Below are positions 16,643-25,726 of a stretch of 64,000 nucleotides of DNA, piece after piece. The stretch lies in the NCBI GenBank assembly GCA_027452265.1, contig DAIDGR010000017.1, positions 1 to 64,000 on the forward strand, given 5' to 3'. The notes below the pieces were generated by a model. It was not told the DNA's origin. It saw nothing but the letters and a program-made list of their open reading frames with translations, and did no database searches. This stretch comes from Caulobacteraceae bacterium. Its GTDB lineage: Bacteria > Pseudomonadota > Alphaproteobacteria > Caulobacterales > Caulobacteraceae. The position numbers and the translations under genes were made by a program. The stretch's first letter is position 1. Each line of letters begins with the position of its first letter.

Positions 16643-18345
16643 CCGCGAGCCTGCTCGCCTGGTGGCGGGGCGTTCCGATCCGGCTGCGCCTGGGTCTGGC
16701 CCTGGCGCTGGGCCTGGCCCCTATGCTGATCCTCGGCACGGCCCAGTCCCTGGCCAATTACCGCCTGGAGATGAACGAGCGACGCGTCGAACTGGTGGAC
16801 GCCGCCCAGCGCAGCGCCGCCAGCGTCCGATCCCGCATGCTTGCCGGCCAGGTGCTTCTCGAGACCCTGGCCCCGGGCGAGGCGGGCGTCGACTGCGCCC
16901 AGCGCCTGGCGGAGATCCGGGAGCGATTGGTGGGCTTTGTGAACCTGATCCGGTTCGATTCCATCGGCCGCGTGGCCTGCGCCGCCGCCGGAGCGCCGGC
17001 GGATCCGGACCGCAAGGACCGCCCCTGGTTCAAGGCGCTCGATTCGGGCGGCCGAAGCGTCACCATTACGGCCGATCCGGGCGCCGTCTATGCCGATACG
17101 CCCTCGATCATCGCCAGCTTCCGCGACGAGGACGCCCAGGGTCGCTTCAGCGGGGTTTTGACCGCCGTGCTGTCGCTCGCCAGCCTGAGGCCGGCCCGCC
17201 CGGCCGGGGCCCCGGCGCACTCCGAGGTGGCGATTGTCGACGCCCAGGGCCGATATATTTCGAGCACCGACCTCTCGGCCTTTCCGGCGCAACTGGCTCA
17301 ACAGACGGTGCGCCTTGCGCGCGTCCAGTCTTTGCTATGGCAGGCCCGCAGCCGACGGGGCCAGGGGCGGGTCTTCGCGGCGGCCCCCTTGGTGGGACAG
17401 GACGTCTTCGTCGTCATCTCCGCCCCGGACAACGTCTTCTCCTTCGCCCTGACCAATCCGGCTCTGGCCGTCGCCTTTCCGATCGCCGCCCTCGTCCTGG
17501 GCCTCGCCGCGGTGTTTGTGGTCGCCGACCGGGGCGTCGTGCGCTGGATCGCCTATCTGCGGCGCTTCGCCACCGTCTACGCCAATGGACGCTACAGCGT
17601 GCGGCCGCGCCGCGCCCTGGAGGGCCCGCCGGAAATCCAGGACCTCGCCCGCACCCTTGGCGCCATGGCCGACGTGATCGCCGCCCGTGACCGGGCGCTG
17701 AAGGAGAGCCTGCAGCAGAAGGACGCCCTGATGCGGGAGATCCATCACCGGGTGCGCAACAATCTGCAGGTGATCTCCTCCCTGCTGAGCCTGCAACAGC
17801 GCGCGCTGAGCGATCCAGGCGCCCAGGCGGCCATGTCCGACACCCGACAGCGGATCACCGCCCTGGCCCTGATCTATCGCGCGCTCTATCAGGGCGCCGA
17901 CCTTCGCCGCGTCGATCTTCGCCCTTTTATGGACGAACTGATCTCGCATGTGGTGTCAGCCGAGGGCGCGGCCCCCGCGCAGATCAGCCTGGATGTGGAC
18001 CCCGTCGACCTGGATCCGGATCGACTCGCGCCTCTGGCCCTGTTCGCCGTGGAAGCCATTACCCATGCGCGAAAGCACGGCTATGCCGGACCCGACGGGC
18101 GCCTCGACGCCGCCTTCAAGGTCGAGGGCGATCTCGCGCGTCTGACCATTTCCGACGCGCAGGGCAAGGGTCGCGCCGAAGCCGCACGAAACGACGGAAT
18201 TGGCCAGACCCTGATGAAGGCCTTTGCCCGCCAGATGCGAGGGGGCGTCGATCTCAAGGCCACGGGCGAGGGCCTCGTCATCACCCTCAGCTTCCCCCTG
18301 GGCGGCAGCCCCCACGCCGCGCCGCGAACCGCGAAGGCCGCCTGA
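16639..18345 (+). CDS. phyK: PhyK-type membrane sensor histidine kinase of the general stress response
   Basis: Phosphorylates PhyR in response to stress. The 568 residues comprise TM1 (about 18-36), a periplasmic Cache-like sensor (about 40-265, with DRKDRPWFKAL and VTITADPGAVYADTPS), TM2 (270-297), a HAMP-like linker and a HisKA_2/HWE kinase core with His370 (REIHHRVRNNLQVI). The late block QTLMKAFARQMRGGVDLK is also typical. Oddly, the N-box reads VEAITHARKHG: the usual Asn is His476. It overlaps ecfG by 4 bp, so all three GSR genes form one unit. Confidence 0.88.
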   Translation: MTASLLAWWRGVPIRLRLGLALALGLAPMLILGTAQSLANYRLEMNERRVELVDAAQRSAASVRSRMLAGQVLLETLAPGEAGVDCAQRLAEIRERLVGFVNLIRFDSIGRVACAAAGAPADPDRKDRPWFKALDSGGRSVTITADPGAVYADTPSIIASFRDEDAQGRFSGVLTAVLSLASLRPARPAGAPAHSEVAIVDAQGRYISSTDLSAFPAQLAQQTVRLARVQSLLWQARSRRGQGRVFAAAPLVGQDVFVVISAPDNVFSFALTNPALAVAFPIAALVLGLAAVFVVADRGVVRWIAYLRRFATVYANGRYSVRPRRALEGPPEIQDLARTLGAMADVIAARDRALKESLQQKDALMREIHHRVRNNLQVISSLLSLQQRALSDPGAQAAMSDTRQRITALALIYRALYQGADLRRVDLRPFMDELISHVVSAEGAAPAQISLDVDPVDLDPDRLAPLALFAVEAITHARKHGYAGPDGRLDAAFKVEGDLARLTISDAQGKGRAEAARNDGIGQTLMKAFARQMRGGVDLKATGEGLVITLSFPLGGSPHAAPRTAKAA

Positions 18346-18990
18346 TCAGGGATCGTTCGGGGCCGGCCAGCTCAGATCCAGGATCAGCGCCGCCTCGCCT
18401 CGCCTGATGTCGAGCTGCGCCCCGCGGCGCGTCAGGCGTTCGCGCACCCAGGCTGCCGGGGCCCAGCGCGCCGAGGGGCCACCAGGGGGCGCCTCGCCAG
18501 CCAGCCCGGCCGCCACGTCGTCACGCCACTGCAGGCGCTCGCCCCGCGCCTCGACGCGGGCTCGCCATGCCTGTCCTTCGGGCGCCGCCTCGAGGCGCAC
18601 CGCCCCGCCCATCGGCAGGGTATCGCCGGCGATCTGCACCAGGACCAGCAAGGCGCGAGCCAGTCCGGGCGGGGCTTCGACCGACAAGGGCGCCGCTTCA
18701 AGCCGGGCGCGGCCGTCGGCGAGAGCTCCATCAGCGAGGCGCAAGAAGGTCTCACCCACCGGATCGACCGACTCGCCAAATACGGCGCGGGCGAAGGCGA
18801 TCTTGTCGGCCAGCCGGGTGAGGCTTTCCTTCGCCAGGGCCATGGCGTCGGCGTGGAGATCGCTCTGACGCGCATCGGCGAGAAGGTCGAGCGCGGTCGC
18901 AAGCCCCGAGGTTGGACCCGCGACGTCGTGCAGGACCCGGGCGATCAGCCGCGCGCCGGGATCGGGCGGGTTCAAGGCGTTGGACGTCAT
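18346..18990 (-). CDS. chpT: Histidine phosphotransferase ChpT
   Basis: ChpT relays phosphate from CckA to CtrA and CpdR in the Caulobacterales cell-cycle circuit; it is a dimeric pseudo-kinase. The 214-residue protein starts at 18990 (MTSNALNPPD), and His21 in ARVLHDVAGPTSGL matches the ChpT phospho-site. The order then follows ChpT: DAMALAKESLTRLADKIAFARAVFG, a central LALVQIAGDTLPMGG-like helix/strand and a degenerate ATPase fold. Location two genes from the GSR cluster agrees with Caulobacter. A longer frame to 19173 has no credible N-terminus. A ChpT paralogue cannot be fully excluded. Confidence 0.78.
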   Translation of the reverse strand: MTSNALNPPDPGARLIARVLHDVAGPTSGLATALDLLADARQSDLHADAMALAKESLTRLADKIAFARAVFGESVDPVGETFLRLADGALADGRARLEAAPLSVEAPPGLARALLVLVQIAGDTLPMGGAVRLEAAPEGQAWRARVEARGERLQWRDDVAAGLAGEAPPGGPSARWAPAAWVRERLTRRGAQLDIRRGEAALILDLSWPAPNDP

Positions 18991-19102
18991 GGTGGACCGA
19001 GATTCATCTGATTTGCCCCGGCGAAAAAGATGGGACGCCCGCACACGCGACTCGATGCCTTGGCGGTTTCCACGGCGCGGTTCACCCCCTAAGGAGGCGC
19101 AG

Positions 19103-19903
19103 ATGACACATCCCGCCGCGCCCGCCGCCCCTCCCGCTCCCGACGCGTCCTGCGGCGCCATGCTCGCCGACATCGCAGAGGAAGCCGGACGGCGGATCCT
19201 CCCCCTCTGGCGTGCCGACCTGAGGGTCGAATCGAAAGCCGACTCGAGCCCGGTGACCGAGGCCGACCGCCTCGCCGAGACCCTGATCCTGGAGCGGCTG
19301 GCGGCGTCCTTTCCCGAGATCCCGGTGGTGTCGGAGGAGTACGCCAGCGCTCACGGCGCCCCCGAGCGGATCGGCGCGCGCTTCTTCCTGGTGGATCCGC
19401 TGGACGGCACCAAGGCCTTCATCCGTCAGGATCCCAACTTCACGGTGAACATCGCTCTGGTGGTCGATGGGGCCCCCGTCGCCGGCGCGGTGGTGGCGCC
19501 GGCCTCGGGCGAATCCTGGTTCACCGTGCAGGGCGGCGCAGCCAAGCGCCGTGTCGGCGAGACCCTCTCCGCCCCCGTCCGCGTCCGGCCCGCTGGCGGC
19601 GACCCGCTCACCCTGATCAGCCATACGATGAAGCCAGAGACCCTTGAGGCGCTGAAGGCGCAGTACGGCTTTACCCGGACCCTGGCGCTGGACTCCTCGA
19701 TCAAGCTCTGCCGGATCGCCGAGGGCAAGGCCGACCTCTATCCGCGCCATGGTCCGACCATGGAGTGGGACATCGCCGCCGCCCAGGCCGTGCTGGAGGC
19801 GGCGGGCGGGACCGTTCTGACCCTCGACGGCGCGCCCCTGCGATATGGCAAGGCCGACCAGGGATTTCGCAATCCCGGCTTCGTCGCCCGAGGCCGTTCC
19901 TAA
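19103..19903 (+). CDS. cysQ: 3'(2'),5'-bisphosphate nucleotidase CysQ
   Basis: Hydrolyses PAP, the by-product of sulfate assimilation, to AMP. The 266-residue protein is in the inositol-monophosphatase superfamily: SSPVTEADRLAE, PVVSEEYAS (metal Glu), the metal motif FLVDPLDGTKAFI and a C-terminal GPTMEWDIAAAQAVLEAAGG. The CysQ-specific variant DPLDGTK.F separates it from SuhB and HisN. AAGGAGG lies six bases before the ATG at 19103, so the longer in-frame extension is rejected. Its stop shares the four bases CTAA with the convergent acyl-CoA dehydrogenase. Confidence 0.9.
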   Translation: MTHPAAPAAPPAPDASCGAMLADIAEEAGRRILPLWRADLRVESKADSSPVTEADRLAETLILERLAASFPEIPVVSEEYASAHGAPERIGARFFLVDPLDGTKAFIRQDPNFTVNIALVVDGAPVAGAVVAPASGESWFTVQGGAAKRRVGETLSAPVRVRPAGGDPLTLISHTMKPETLEALKAQYGFTRTLALDSSIKLCRIAEGKADLYPRHGPTMEWDIAAAQAVLEAAGGTVLTLDGAPLRYGKADQGFRNPGFVARGRS

Positions 19904-21102
19904 AGCGCCTCCAGCCCCCCCCGGGCGATCAGACGCCGAGCGATAATGATGCGCTGCATTTCGTTGGTGCCCTCGCCGATCATCATCAGGGGCGCATCGC
20001 GATAAAGCCGCTCGATGGGATACTCTTTGGAATAGCCATTCGCGCCGAAGATACGCATGGCCTCCGTGGCGACCTCGAAGGCCGTCTCGGTGGCGAACCA
20101 CTTGGCCATCCCCGCCTCCATGTCCACCCGCCCGCCCCGGTCATAGGCGGCGGCGGCGTCGGCGACGAGCAATTCAGAAGCCCGGGTCTTCGCCGCCATT
20201 TCGCCCAGCTTGAGCTGGATCGCCTGGTGCTCGGAGATGGGCTTGCCCATGGTTTGTCGGGTCTGGGCGTAAGCGACGGCCTCGTTGAGCGCCCGCCGCG
20301 CCACCCCGACTCCGCGCGCGGCGACATTGACCCGGCCGATCTCCAGCCCGCCGGTGGCCATCAGGAAGCCCTTGCCCTCCTCGCCGCCGACGAGGCTCAA
20401 GGCCGCATCGCAGGCATAGTCGCTAAAGCCGATCTCGCCTGTGTCGATGCCGCGATAGCCAAGCTTGGGCAGCTTGCGCCCGCGATGGATGCCCGGAAGG
20501 TCCGCCCCGCTCGCCTTGTCCCGCGTGGGGGTGATCAGCATCGACATGCCCTTGTGGCGCGGCTGGGCGTCCGGGTCGGTCTTGACCAGAAGCGCCAGGA
20601 CATCACCCTCGATGACATTGGTGATCCATAGCTTCGAGCCGTTGACCACATAGCGGTCGCCCTCGCGCCGGGCGGTGGTATGGATCCCCTGAAGGTCGGT
20701 GCCAGCCGAAGGTTCGGTCAGGCCGAGCCCGCCGCGAAGCTCGCCGGCGGCGAATCTCGGCAGCCAATGGCTCTTCTGCGCCTCGGTGCCGAACTTCTGC
20801 ACGATCAAGGCCATCATCAGGTGGCTGTTGAAGAAGCCCGTCAGGCTCATCCACTCTTCGGAAATCCGGGCGACGATCTTGACGTAGGTCGAGGCGGAGA
20901 GGCCGAGGCCGCCATATTCCGGGTCGATCAGCGCGCCGTAGAGCCCCATCTCGCACATGTCGGCGACCAGGTCGTGCGGATAGGCGTCGGCCTGTTCGTA
21001 CTGCGCCGCCACGGGCGCGACCTTTTTGGTCAGCCAGCGATCAATGGAGTCGAGCAGGGCCCGCTCGTCGGCTTCGCTCAGGCTCGTGTGGACGTTCATC
21101 AA
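19900..21102 (-). CDS. Acyl-CoA dehydrogenase
   Basis: A 400-residue FAD-dependent acyl-CoA dehydrogenase. Landmarks: MGLYGALIDPEYGGLGL, GLTEPSAGTDLQGIHT, VNGSKLWITN, a second conserved block with RFGxxxx-like ARGVGVARRALNEAVAYAQTR, and the C-terminal GEGTNEMQRIIIARRL carrying the catalytic Glu. It is normally sized. The preceding minus-strand gene, 37 bp away, encodes a MaoC hydratase, so the two probably carry out sequential dehydrogenation and hydration of an acyl-CoA. The exact chain is not evident; branched-chain or dicarboxylic substrates are possible. Confidence 0.9.
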   Translation of the reverse strand: MMNVHTSLSEADERALLDSIDRWLTKKVAPVAAQYEQADAYPHDLVADMCEMGLYGALIDPEYGGLGLSASTYVKIVARISEEWMSLTGFFNSHLMMALIVQKFGTEAQKSHWLPRFAAGELRGGLGLTEPSAGTDLQGIHTTARREGDRYVVNGSKLWITNVIEGDVLALLVKTDPDAQPRHKGMSMLITPTRDKASGADLPGIHRGRKLPKLGYRGIDTGEIGFSDYACDAALSLVGGEEGKGFLMATGGLEIGRVNVAARGVGVARRALNEAVAYAQTRQTMGKPISEHQAIQLKLGEMAAKTRASELLVADAAAAYDRGGRVDMEAGMAKWFATETAFEVATEAMRIFGANGYSKEYPIERLYRDAPLMMIGEGTNEMQRIIIARRLIARGGLEAL

Positions 21103-21139
21103 GGCTCTCCGAAGGCGATGCGCGAAAGCGGGACCCCGC

Positions 21140-21661
21140 TCAATAGGTTCCCAGCCGATCTTCGACCGACTGACCGCGTGCGGGGATCAGCATGTCGCGT
21201 TTGAAGCTGCAGACGGTCTGGCCCGACTGATTCTTGCCGAGGGTGCGGATGGTGACGATCCCCTGACCTGGGCGGCTCCTGGACTCGCGCTTGGCCAGAA
21301 CCTCGCTCTCGCCATAGAGGGTGTCGCCGGCGAACACCGGGGCGGTAAACCGCACCTCGTCCATGCCGAGATTGGCGATGGCCTTCTGCGAGCAGTCGGT
21401 CACGCTCATCCCGATCAGCAGGGCAAGCGTGTAGGTGCTGACCACCAGATTGCGCCCAAACTCGCTGCCCTTGGCGTATTCGGCGTCGAAATGCAGAGGG
21501 TGGGTGTTCAGGGTGAGCAGGGTGAAGAGGTGGTTGTCCGCCTCCAGCACGGTCTTGCCTGGCCGATGCTCATAGACATCGCCAACCTGGAAATCCTCGA
21601 AATAGCGGCCGAAGCTCTCGCGATAGCGTTGTGGCCCGACCTCTTTCCAGTTCTGCGTCAT
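21140..21661 (-). CDS. MaoC-family enoyl-CoA hydratase/dehydratase
   Basis: A hot-dog-fold hydratase of 173 residues. It begins MTQNWKEVGPQRYRESFGRYF and contains the motif FEDFQVGDVYEHRPGKTV, with the catalytic Asp/His pair in ADNHLFTLLTLNTHPLHFD. The C-terminal block VFAGDTLYGESEVL, followed by RPGQGIVTIRT, is common in mesaconyl-CoA-hydratase-like MaoC proteins. The start at 21661 has GAGG just upstream; the frame to 21769 is extended without such a site. Likely co-transcribed with the acyl-CoA dehydrogenase. Confidence 0.87.
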   Translation of the reverse strand: MTQNWKEVGPQRYRESFGRYFEDFQVGDVYEHRPGKTVLEADNHLFTLLTLNTHPLHFDAEYAKGSEFGRNLVVSTYTLALLIGMSVTDCSQKAIANLGMDEVRFTAPVFAGDTLYGESEVLAKRESRSRPGQGIVTIRTLGKNQSGQTVCSFKRDMLIPARGQSVEDRLGTY

Positions 21662-21812
21662 GCGGCCTCGTCGCGGCAGCGCCCCACCCGACGGGGCCCC
21701 GCCTTTTAGGCCGCCCCAGCGAGCCCCTGCAACGGCGCCGGCTTTGCCAAGCGCGAAGGGCCGGGCCATAAGGAGCGCCCCGGGTCTTTGCCGGGTGCAG
21801 GAGGAGCCCTGA

Positions 21813-23003
21813 ATGCCGCTCGACGCCGGTACGCAAGCCGTCGCCTTCCGCTGGGACGACCCGCTCGACCTGGCCTCGCGCCTGACCGAGGAGGAGCGTC
21901 TCGTCTGGGACGCCGCCCGCGACTATGCCCGGGGCGAACTTCTGCCCCGCGCCGTCAGCGCCTTCGCCGAAGAACGCTTTGATCGCGAGATCATGACCGA
22001 GATGGGGGCTCTGGGCTTTCTCGGGCCCACCCTTCCCGAGACCTATGGCGGCGCCGGGGTCAGCCACGTGGCCTATGGCCTGATCGCGCGGGAGATCGAG
22101 GCGGTCGACAGCGGCTATCGCTCGGCGATGAGCGTGCAGTCCTCGCTGGTCATGTATCCGATCCATGCCTTCGGCTCAGAGACGCAGCGTCGCCGCTGGC
22201 TGCCTGGCATGGCCCGGGGCGAGATTATCGGCTGTTTCGGCCTGACCGAGTCGGATGGCGGTTCGGACCCGGCGTCCATGCGCACCGTGGCCCGGCCCGC
22301 GCCCGGAGGGTTCATTCTCAACGGCGCGAAGATGTGGATCACCAACGCGCCGATCGCCGATGTGGCCTTGGTCTGGGCCAAGCTCGATGGCGTCATCCGG
22401 GGCTTTCTGGTGGAGCGCGGGGCCAAGGGGTTTGAGACCCCCAGGATCGGCGGCAAGCTCTCCCTGCGCACCTCGGTCACCGGCGAGATCTCCCTGATGG
22501 ACGTTTTCGTCCCGGAAGACGCGCTGCTTCCCGATGTGAAGGGGCTGCGCGGCCCGTTCTCCTGTCTTAACAAGGCGCGCTACGGCATCGCCTGGGGGGC
22601 CATGGGGGCGGCGGAGTTTTGCTATCACGCCGCGCGCGACTATGTCGGGTCTCGCATGCTGTTCGGCCGGCCTCTGAGCGCGCGACAGTTGGTTCAGAAG
22701 AAGCTGGCCGACATGTCCACCGATATCGCCCTCGGTTTCGAAGGGGCTCTGGCGCTTGGTCGGCGGATTGATCGCGGCGACTGGGTCCCCGAGGCCATCA
22801 GCCTGATGAAGCGAAACAATTGCGGCAAGGCCCTGGATATCGCCCGGGTCGCCCGCGACATGCACGGGGGCAACGGCATCTCCGGCGAATACCATGTCAT
22901 GCGTCATGCGGCGAACCTGGAGACGGTCAATACCTACGAGGGCGCGCATGATGTCCACGCCCTGATTTTGGGCCGCGCCATCACCGGCGAAAACGCATTC
23001 TGA
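21813..23003 (+). CDS. gcdH: Glutaryl-CoA dehydrogenase-like acyl-CoA dehydrogenase
   Basis: GcdH oxidises and decarboxylates glutaryl-CoA to crotonyl-CoA in lysine/tryptophan degradation. The 396-residue protein shows [40 protein letters not shown] block, [14 protein letters not shown] (with the GcdH-typical DxGSDP), [22 protein letters not shown] and the C-terminal [25 protein letters not shown] with the catalytic Glu in YEG. This C-terminal signature is characteristic of GcdH. A GGAGG site precedes the start. The transporter gene follows after 10 bp, suggesting an uptake-plus-catabolism pair. Confidence 0.88.
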   Translation: MPLDAGTQAVAFRWDDPLDLASRLTEEERLVWDAARDYARGELLPRAVSAFAEERFDREIMTEMGALGFLGPTLPETYGGAGVSHVAYGLIAREIEAVDSGYRSAMSVQSSLVMYPIHAFGSETQRRRWLPGMARGEIIGCFGLTESDGGSDPASMRTVARPAPGGFILNGAKMWITNAPIADVALVWAKLDGVIRGFLVERGAKGFETPRIGGKLSLRTSVTGEISLMDVFVPEDALLPDVKGLRGPFSCLNKARYGIAWGAMGAAEFCYHAARDYVGSRMLFGRPLSARQLVQKKLADMSTDIALGFEGALALGRRIDRGDWVPEAISLMKRNNCGKALDIARVARDMHGGNGISGEYHVMRHAANLETVNTYEGAHDVHALILGRAITGENAF

Positions 23004-23013
23004 CCTTCGCCCC

Positions 23014-24693
23014 ATGACGTCCTTGCAAGGCGCGGCGCCGGCTGCGGAGACCGCAAACCCGTCCCTTGTCACGGTGGTCGCCGCCTCGTCCCTCGGGGCC
23101 ATTTTCGAGTGGTACGATTTCTTCGTCTTCGGGGTTCTCGCCCCGGTGATCGCCAAGGTGTTCTTCAGCGGCCTGGACTCTACGGCCGGACTTCTGGCCG
23201 CGCTCGGCCTGTTCGGCGCCGGCTTCTTCTTTCGGCCCATGGGGGCGCTGATCTTCGGCCGTCTTGGCGACCGGCTGGGGCGAAAGGGCGCCTTCCTGAC
23301 CACCGTCACCATGATGGGGGGCGCGACCATCGCCATCGGCCTCCTGCCCACCTGGCGCCAGGCCGGCGCCATCGCGCCTATGCTGCTGATCCTGATGCGA
23401 ATCCTGCAGGGTCTGGCGCTGGGCGGCCAGTGGGGCGGCGCGGCCGTCTATGTCGCGGAACACGCTCCAGCGAACCGGCGAGGCGCCGCCACGGGTTGGA
23501 TCGCGGTAGCGGCGGCGCCGGGTCTGGTGGCGGCGCTCGGCCTGATCCTGATCCTGCGCGCCTTGATGGGCGAGGCCCGCTTCGCCTCGGATGGATGGAT
23601 CGCCGGCTGGCGCATCCCGTTCCTGGTCTCCTCCCTGCTTCTGGGAATTTCGGTATGGATGCGCCTGAGGCTGACCGAAAGCCCGGCCTTCCAAGCCATG
23701 GAGGCCTCCGGCGGCGCGTCCAAGGCGCCGTTGAGAGACGCGTTCGGACGCTGGTCCAATCTGAAGCTCGTCCTCATTGCCCTTGTCGCGGTGATGAGCG
23801 CCCAGGGCGCGGTGTGGTACACGGTCTTCTTCTACGCCGAGCAGGTGTTTCTGGAGCGCTTCATGAAGCTCTCGCCCCAGACCGGCGCGGCCCTCCTCCT
23901 GATCGCCACCGCGGCCAGCGGCCCGCTCTATATCTTCTTCGCCGGACTGTCGGACCGGGTCGGCCGCAAATGGGTGATCTGGTCGGGCATGGCCCTGGCC
24001 CTGGCGACGTTTCCGCCGGGCTTCCACCTTCTGGCGCGGTTCGCCAATCCGGCCCTGGTCGAGGCCCAGGCGCGCACCCCAATCCAGGTGGTCGCCGACC
24101 CGGCGCGCTGCGCGGTTCAGTTCGATCTCGTGGGCAAGGCAAGGTTCGTCGGGTCCTGCGACATCGCCAAATCGGCTCTGGCCAATGCCGGGGTCTCGTA
24201 TGCGAATCTGGCCCGCCCCGGGCCGGGCGTCGCCATCGTTCAGGTCGGGGACCAGGCGGTGCCGGCCTTTGAGGGCGCTGGCCTTGGGGCGCCCGCCCTT
24301 GCCGCCGCGCGCGCAGGGTTCGAGGCCCGGCTCCATGCCGCCCTCGCCCGGGCGGGGTACCCGGCCAAGGCGGATCCGGCGCGGGTCAACTTTCCGGGCC
24401 TTCTGGCGGTGATGCTGGTCTTCGTGGTGGCGGCCACGGCTCTGTATTCTCCAATCGCCGCCACGCTGGTGGAGCTGTTCCCGACCCGCATCCGCTACAC
24501 CGCCCTGTCGCTGCCATACCATGTCGGGACAGGTTGGGTTGGCGGCTTCGTGCCGGTCAGCGCCTTCGCCATCGTCACGGCCACGGGCAGTCTCTATGCC
24601 GGCCTCTGGTATCCGGCGATCTTCACGGGATTGAGCGTTCTCACCCTTCCCTTCCTCCTGCCCGAGACCCGCGGACGATCGCTCGACGGGTAG
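23014..24693 (+). CDS. MFS transporter of the metabolite:H+ symporter (MHS) type with a large extra loop
   Basis: A 559-residue inner-membrane symporter. The N-terminal half is classical MHS: SSLGAIFEWYDFFVFG, GFFFRPMGALIFGRLGDRLGRK and RILQGLALGGQWGGAAVYVAEH. After the eighth membrane segment a polar insertion of about 110 residues (about 350-460) occurs, with cysteines in DPARCAV and VGSCDIA. The membrane segments then resume (LLAVMLVFVVAATALYSPI) and the protein ends LLPETRGRSL. The insertion would face the periplasm by usual MHS topology. The substrate is unknown; a dicarboxylate is plausible from the gcdH neighbour. Confidence 0.85.
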   Translation: MTSLQGAAPAAETANPSLVTVVAASSLGAIFEWYDFFVFGVLAPVIAKVFFSGLDSTAGLLAALGLFGAGFFFRPMGALIFGRLGDRLGRKGAFLTTVTMMGGATIAIGLLPTWRQAGAIAPMLLILMRILQGLALGGQWGGAAVYVAEHAPANRRGAATGWIAVAAAPGLVAALGLILILRALMGEARFASDGWIAGWRIPFLVSSLLLGISVWMRLRLTESPAFQAMEASGGASKAPLRDAFGRWSNLKLVLIALVAVMSAQGAVWYTVFFYAEQVFLERFMKLSPQTGAALLLIATAASGPLYIFFAGLSDRVGRKWVIWSGMALALATFPPGFHLLARFANPALVEAQARTPIQVVADPARCAVQFDLVGKARFVGSCDIAKSALANAGVSYANLARPGPGVAIVQVGDQAVPAFEGAGLGAPALAAARAGFEARLHAALARAGYPAKADPARVNFPGLLAVMLVFVVAATALYSPIAATLVELFPTRIRYTALSLPYHVGTGWVGGFVPVSAFAIVTATGSLYAGLWYPAIFTGLSVLTLPFLLPETRGRSLDG

Positions 24694-24703
24694 GGGTGGG
24701 GCC

Positions 24704-25615
24704 TCAGGGCTGTTCGATCGCTGGCGCGGGGCGGATCAGATCAACCCGTGCGCCGCGTTCGCGCAGGGCGCCCGCATGGGCCTCAGGTTCCTTGGCCGCC
24801 GCCACGGTCACAATCAGACCGTCCTGCGTGGCCTGAACCAGCTCGCCGGCCTGACTCAGACCGCCGCGCGCCGCATCGCGGCGAGCAAATCGGGTCACGG
24901 CCGCCTCACCTCCCTCGTCCGCCGCCACGAGGTCCGCCGCGCTCAGAGCCTGAACGGCGCGCAAGGACAGGCGTTCAAGGTCCGACGGGACTTCGACCAG
25001 GGCGATTCGCCCCGCCGCCGCCGCGACTTCCCGGGCCAGCGCGGCGTCGAGCGCGCGGCTGGCCGCGTCGACATCGCCAAGGTCCGCGGCCCGCGCGGCC
25101 TCGCCGGTCAGCATCTCGCGGAAGAAGGCGCGGCGCCGGGCCATGTCCGGAAAGGCGTTCACGATCGCTTCGCGCCGCGCGCCGAAGAGGTCGGCCAGCG
25201 GCCCGAGCCCTGGGGGCAGCAGGGCCTCCAGCCGCGCGCGCAGCCAGGAGGCCATGACCGGCGCGGCGCCGCTGGTGCCGATTCCGATCACCAGGCGGCC
25301 GCGATCAATCACGCTGGGGCTCGTGAAGTCACAGAGGTCAGGTTGATCGACCACGTTCAACGGCGCCCCACCCGACGGACAGGCGGCGCGCGCGGCGGCG
25401 GCGGCGGCTCTCGCCCAGGCCGAATCGAACGAGGCGACGAAGATCAGATGGGCGCCCTGATAGGCCGACGGGTCCAGGCCCTCGTCGCGCCCCAATCGGC
25501 GCACCCGCGCGGGAGAGCCCTCGAAAAGTCTGGCCTTGGCGTGCGCCGGCTCGCCATCTCCGGCGATGACCACCAAACGATTCCTCAGGGGGAAAAAGGC
25601 GGGGAAGGCGTCCAT
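24704..25615 (-). CDS. Siroheme-synthase-like protein: precorrin-2 dehydrogenase domain plus a vestigial methyltransferase segment
   Basis: Residues 1-200 follow the CysG-N/Met8 pattern: FPAFFPLRNRLVVIAGDGEPAHAKARL, PLNVVDQPDLCDFTSPSVIDRG, and GIGTSGAAPVMASWLRARLE (dimerisation/chelatase region). Residues 203-300 begin GRIALVEVPSDLERLSLRAVQALSAADLVAADEG, resembling the first strand and helix of the CobA uroporphyrinogen-III methyltransferase domain, but only about 100 residues of a normal 240 are present and the glycine-rich SAM loop is changed. The methyltransferase part is thus probably non-catalytic. It likely serves siroheme synthesis for sulfite reduction. Confidence 0.75.
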   Translation of the reverse strand: MDAFPAFFPLRNRLVVIAGDGEPAHAKARLFEGSPARVRRLGRDEGLDPSAYQGAHLIFVASFDSAWARAAAAAARAACPSGGAPLNVVDQPDLCDFTSPSVIDRGRLVIGIGTSGAAPVMASWLRARLEALLPPGLGPLADLFGARREAIVNAFPDMARRRAFFREMLTGEAARAADLGDVDAASRALDAALAREVAAAAGRIALVEVPSDLERLSLRAVQALSAADLVAADEGGEAAVTRFARRDAARGGLSQAGELVQATQDGLIVTVAAAKEPEAHAGALRERGARVDLIRPAPAIEQP

Positions 25616-25726
25616 GTCAGGGCGTTAACCTTCACTCAAGCTCCTCGATACCCCTTCTTTACACCTGTCGGCCATGTTTCGCCCGGCCGCCGCATCGCCG
25701 GTGGAGACAGGAAGGCGGCGGATCGC

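Noticed and set aside
24776..25726. Long plus-strand open frame preceding the KidO-like gene
   Set aside because: It overlaps the siroheme-synthase-like gene on the opposite strand, and its composition is the mirror frame expected in high-GC DNA; the family similarity begins only at 25727.
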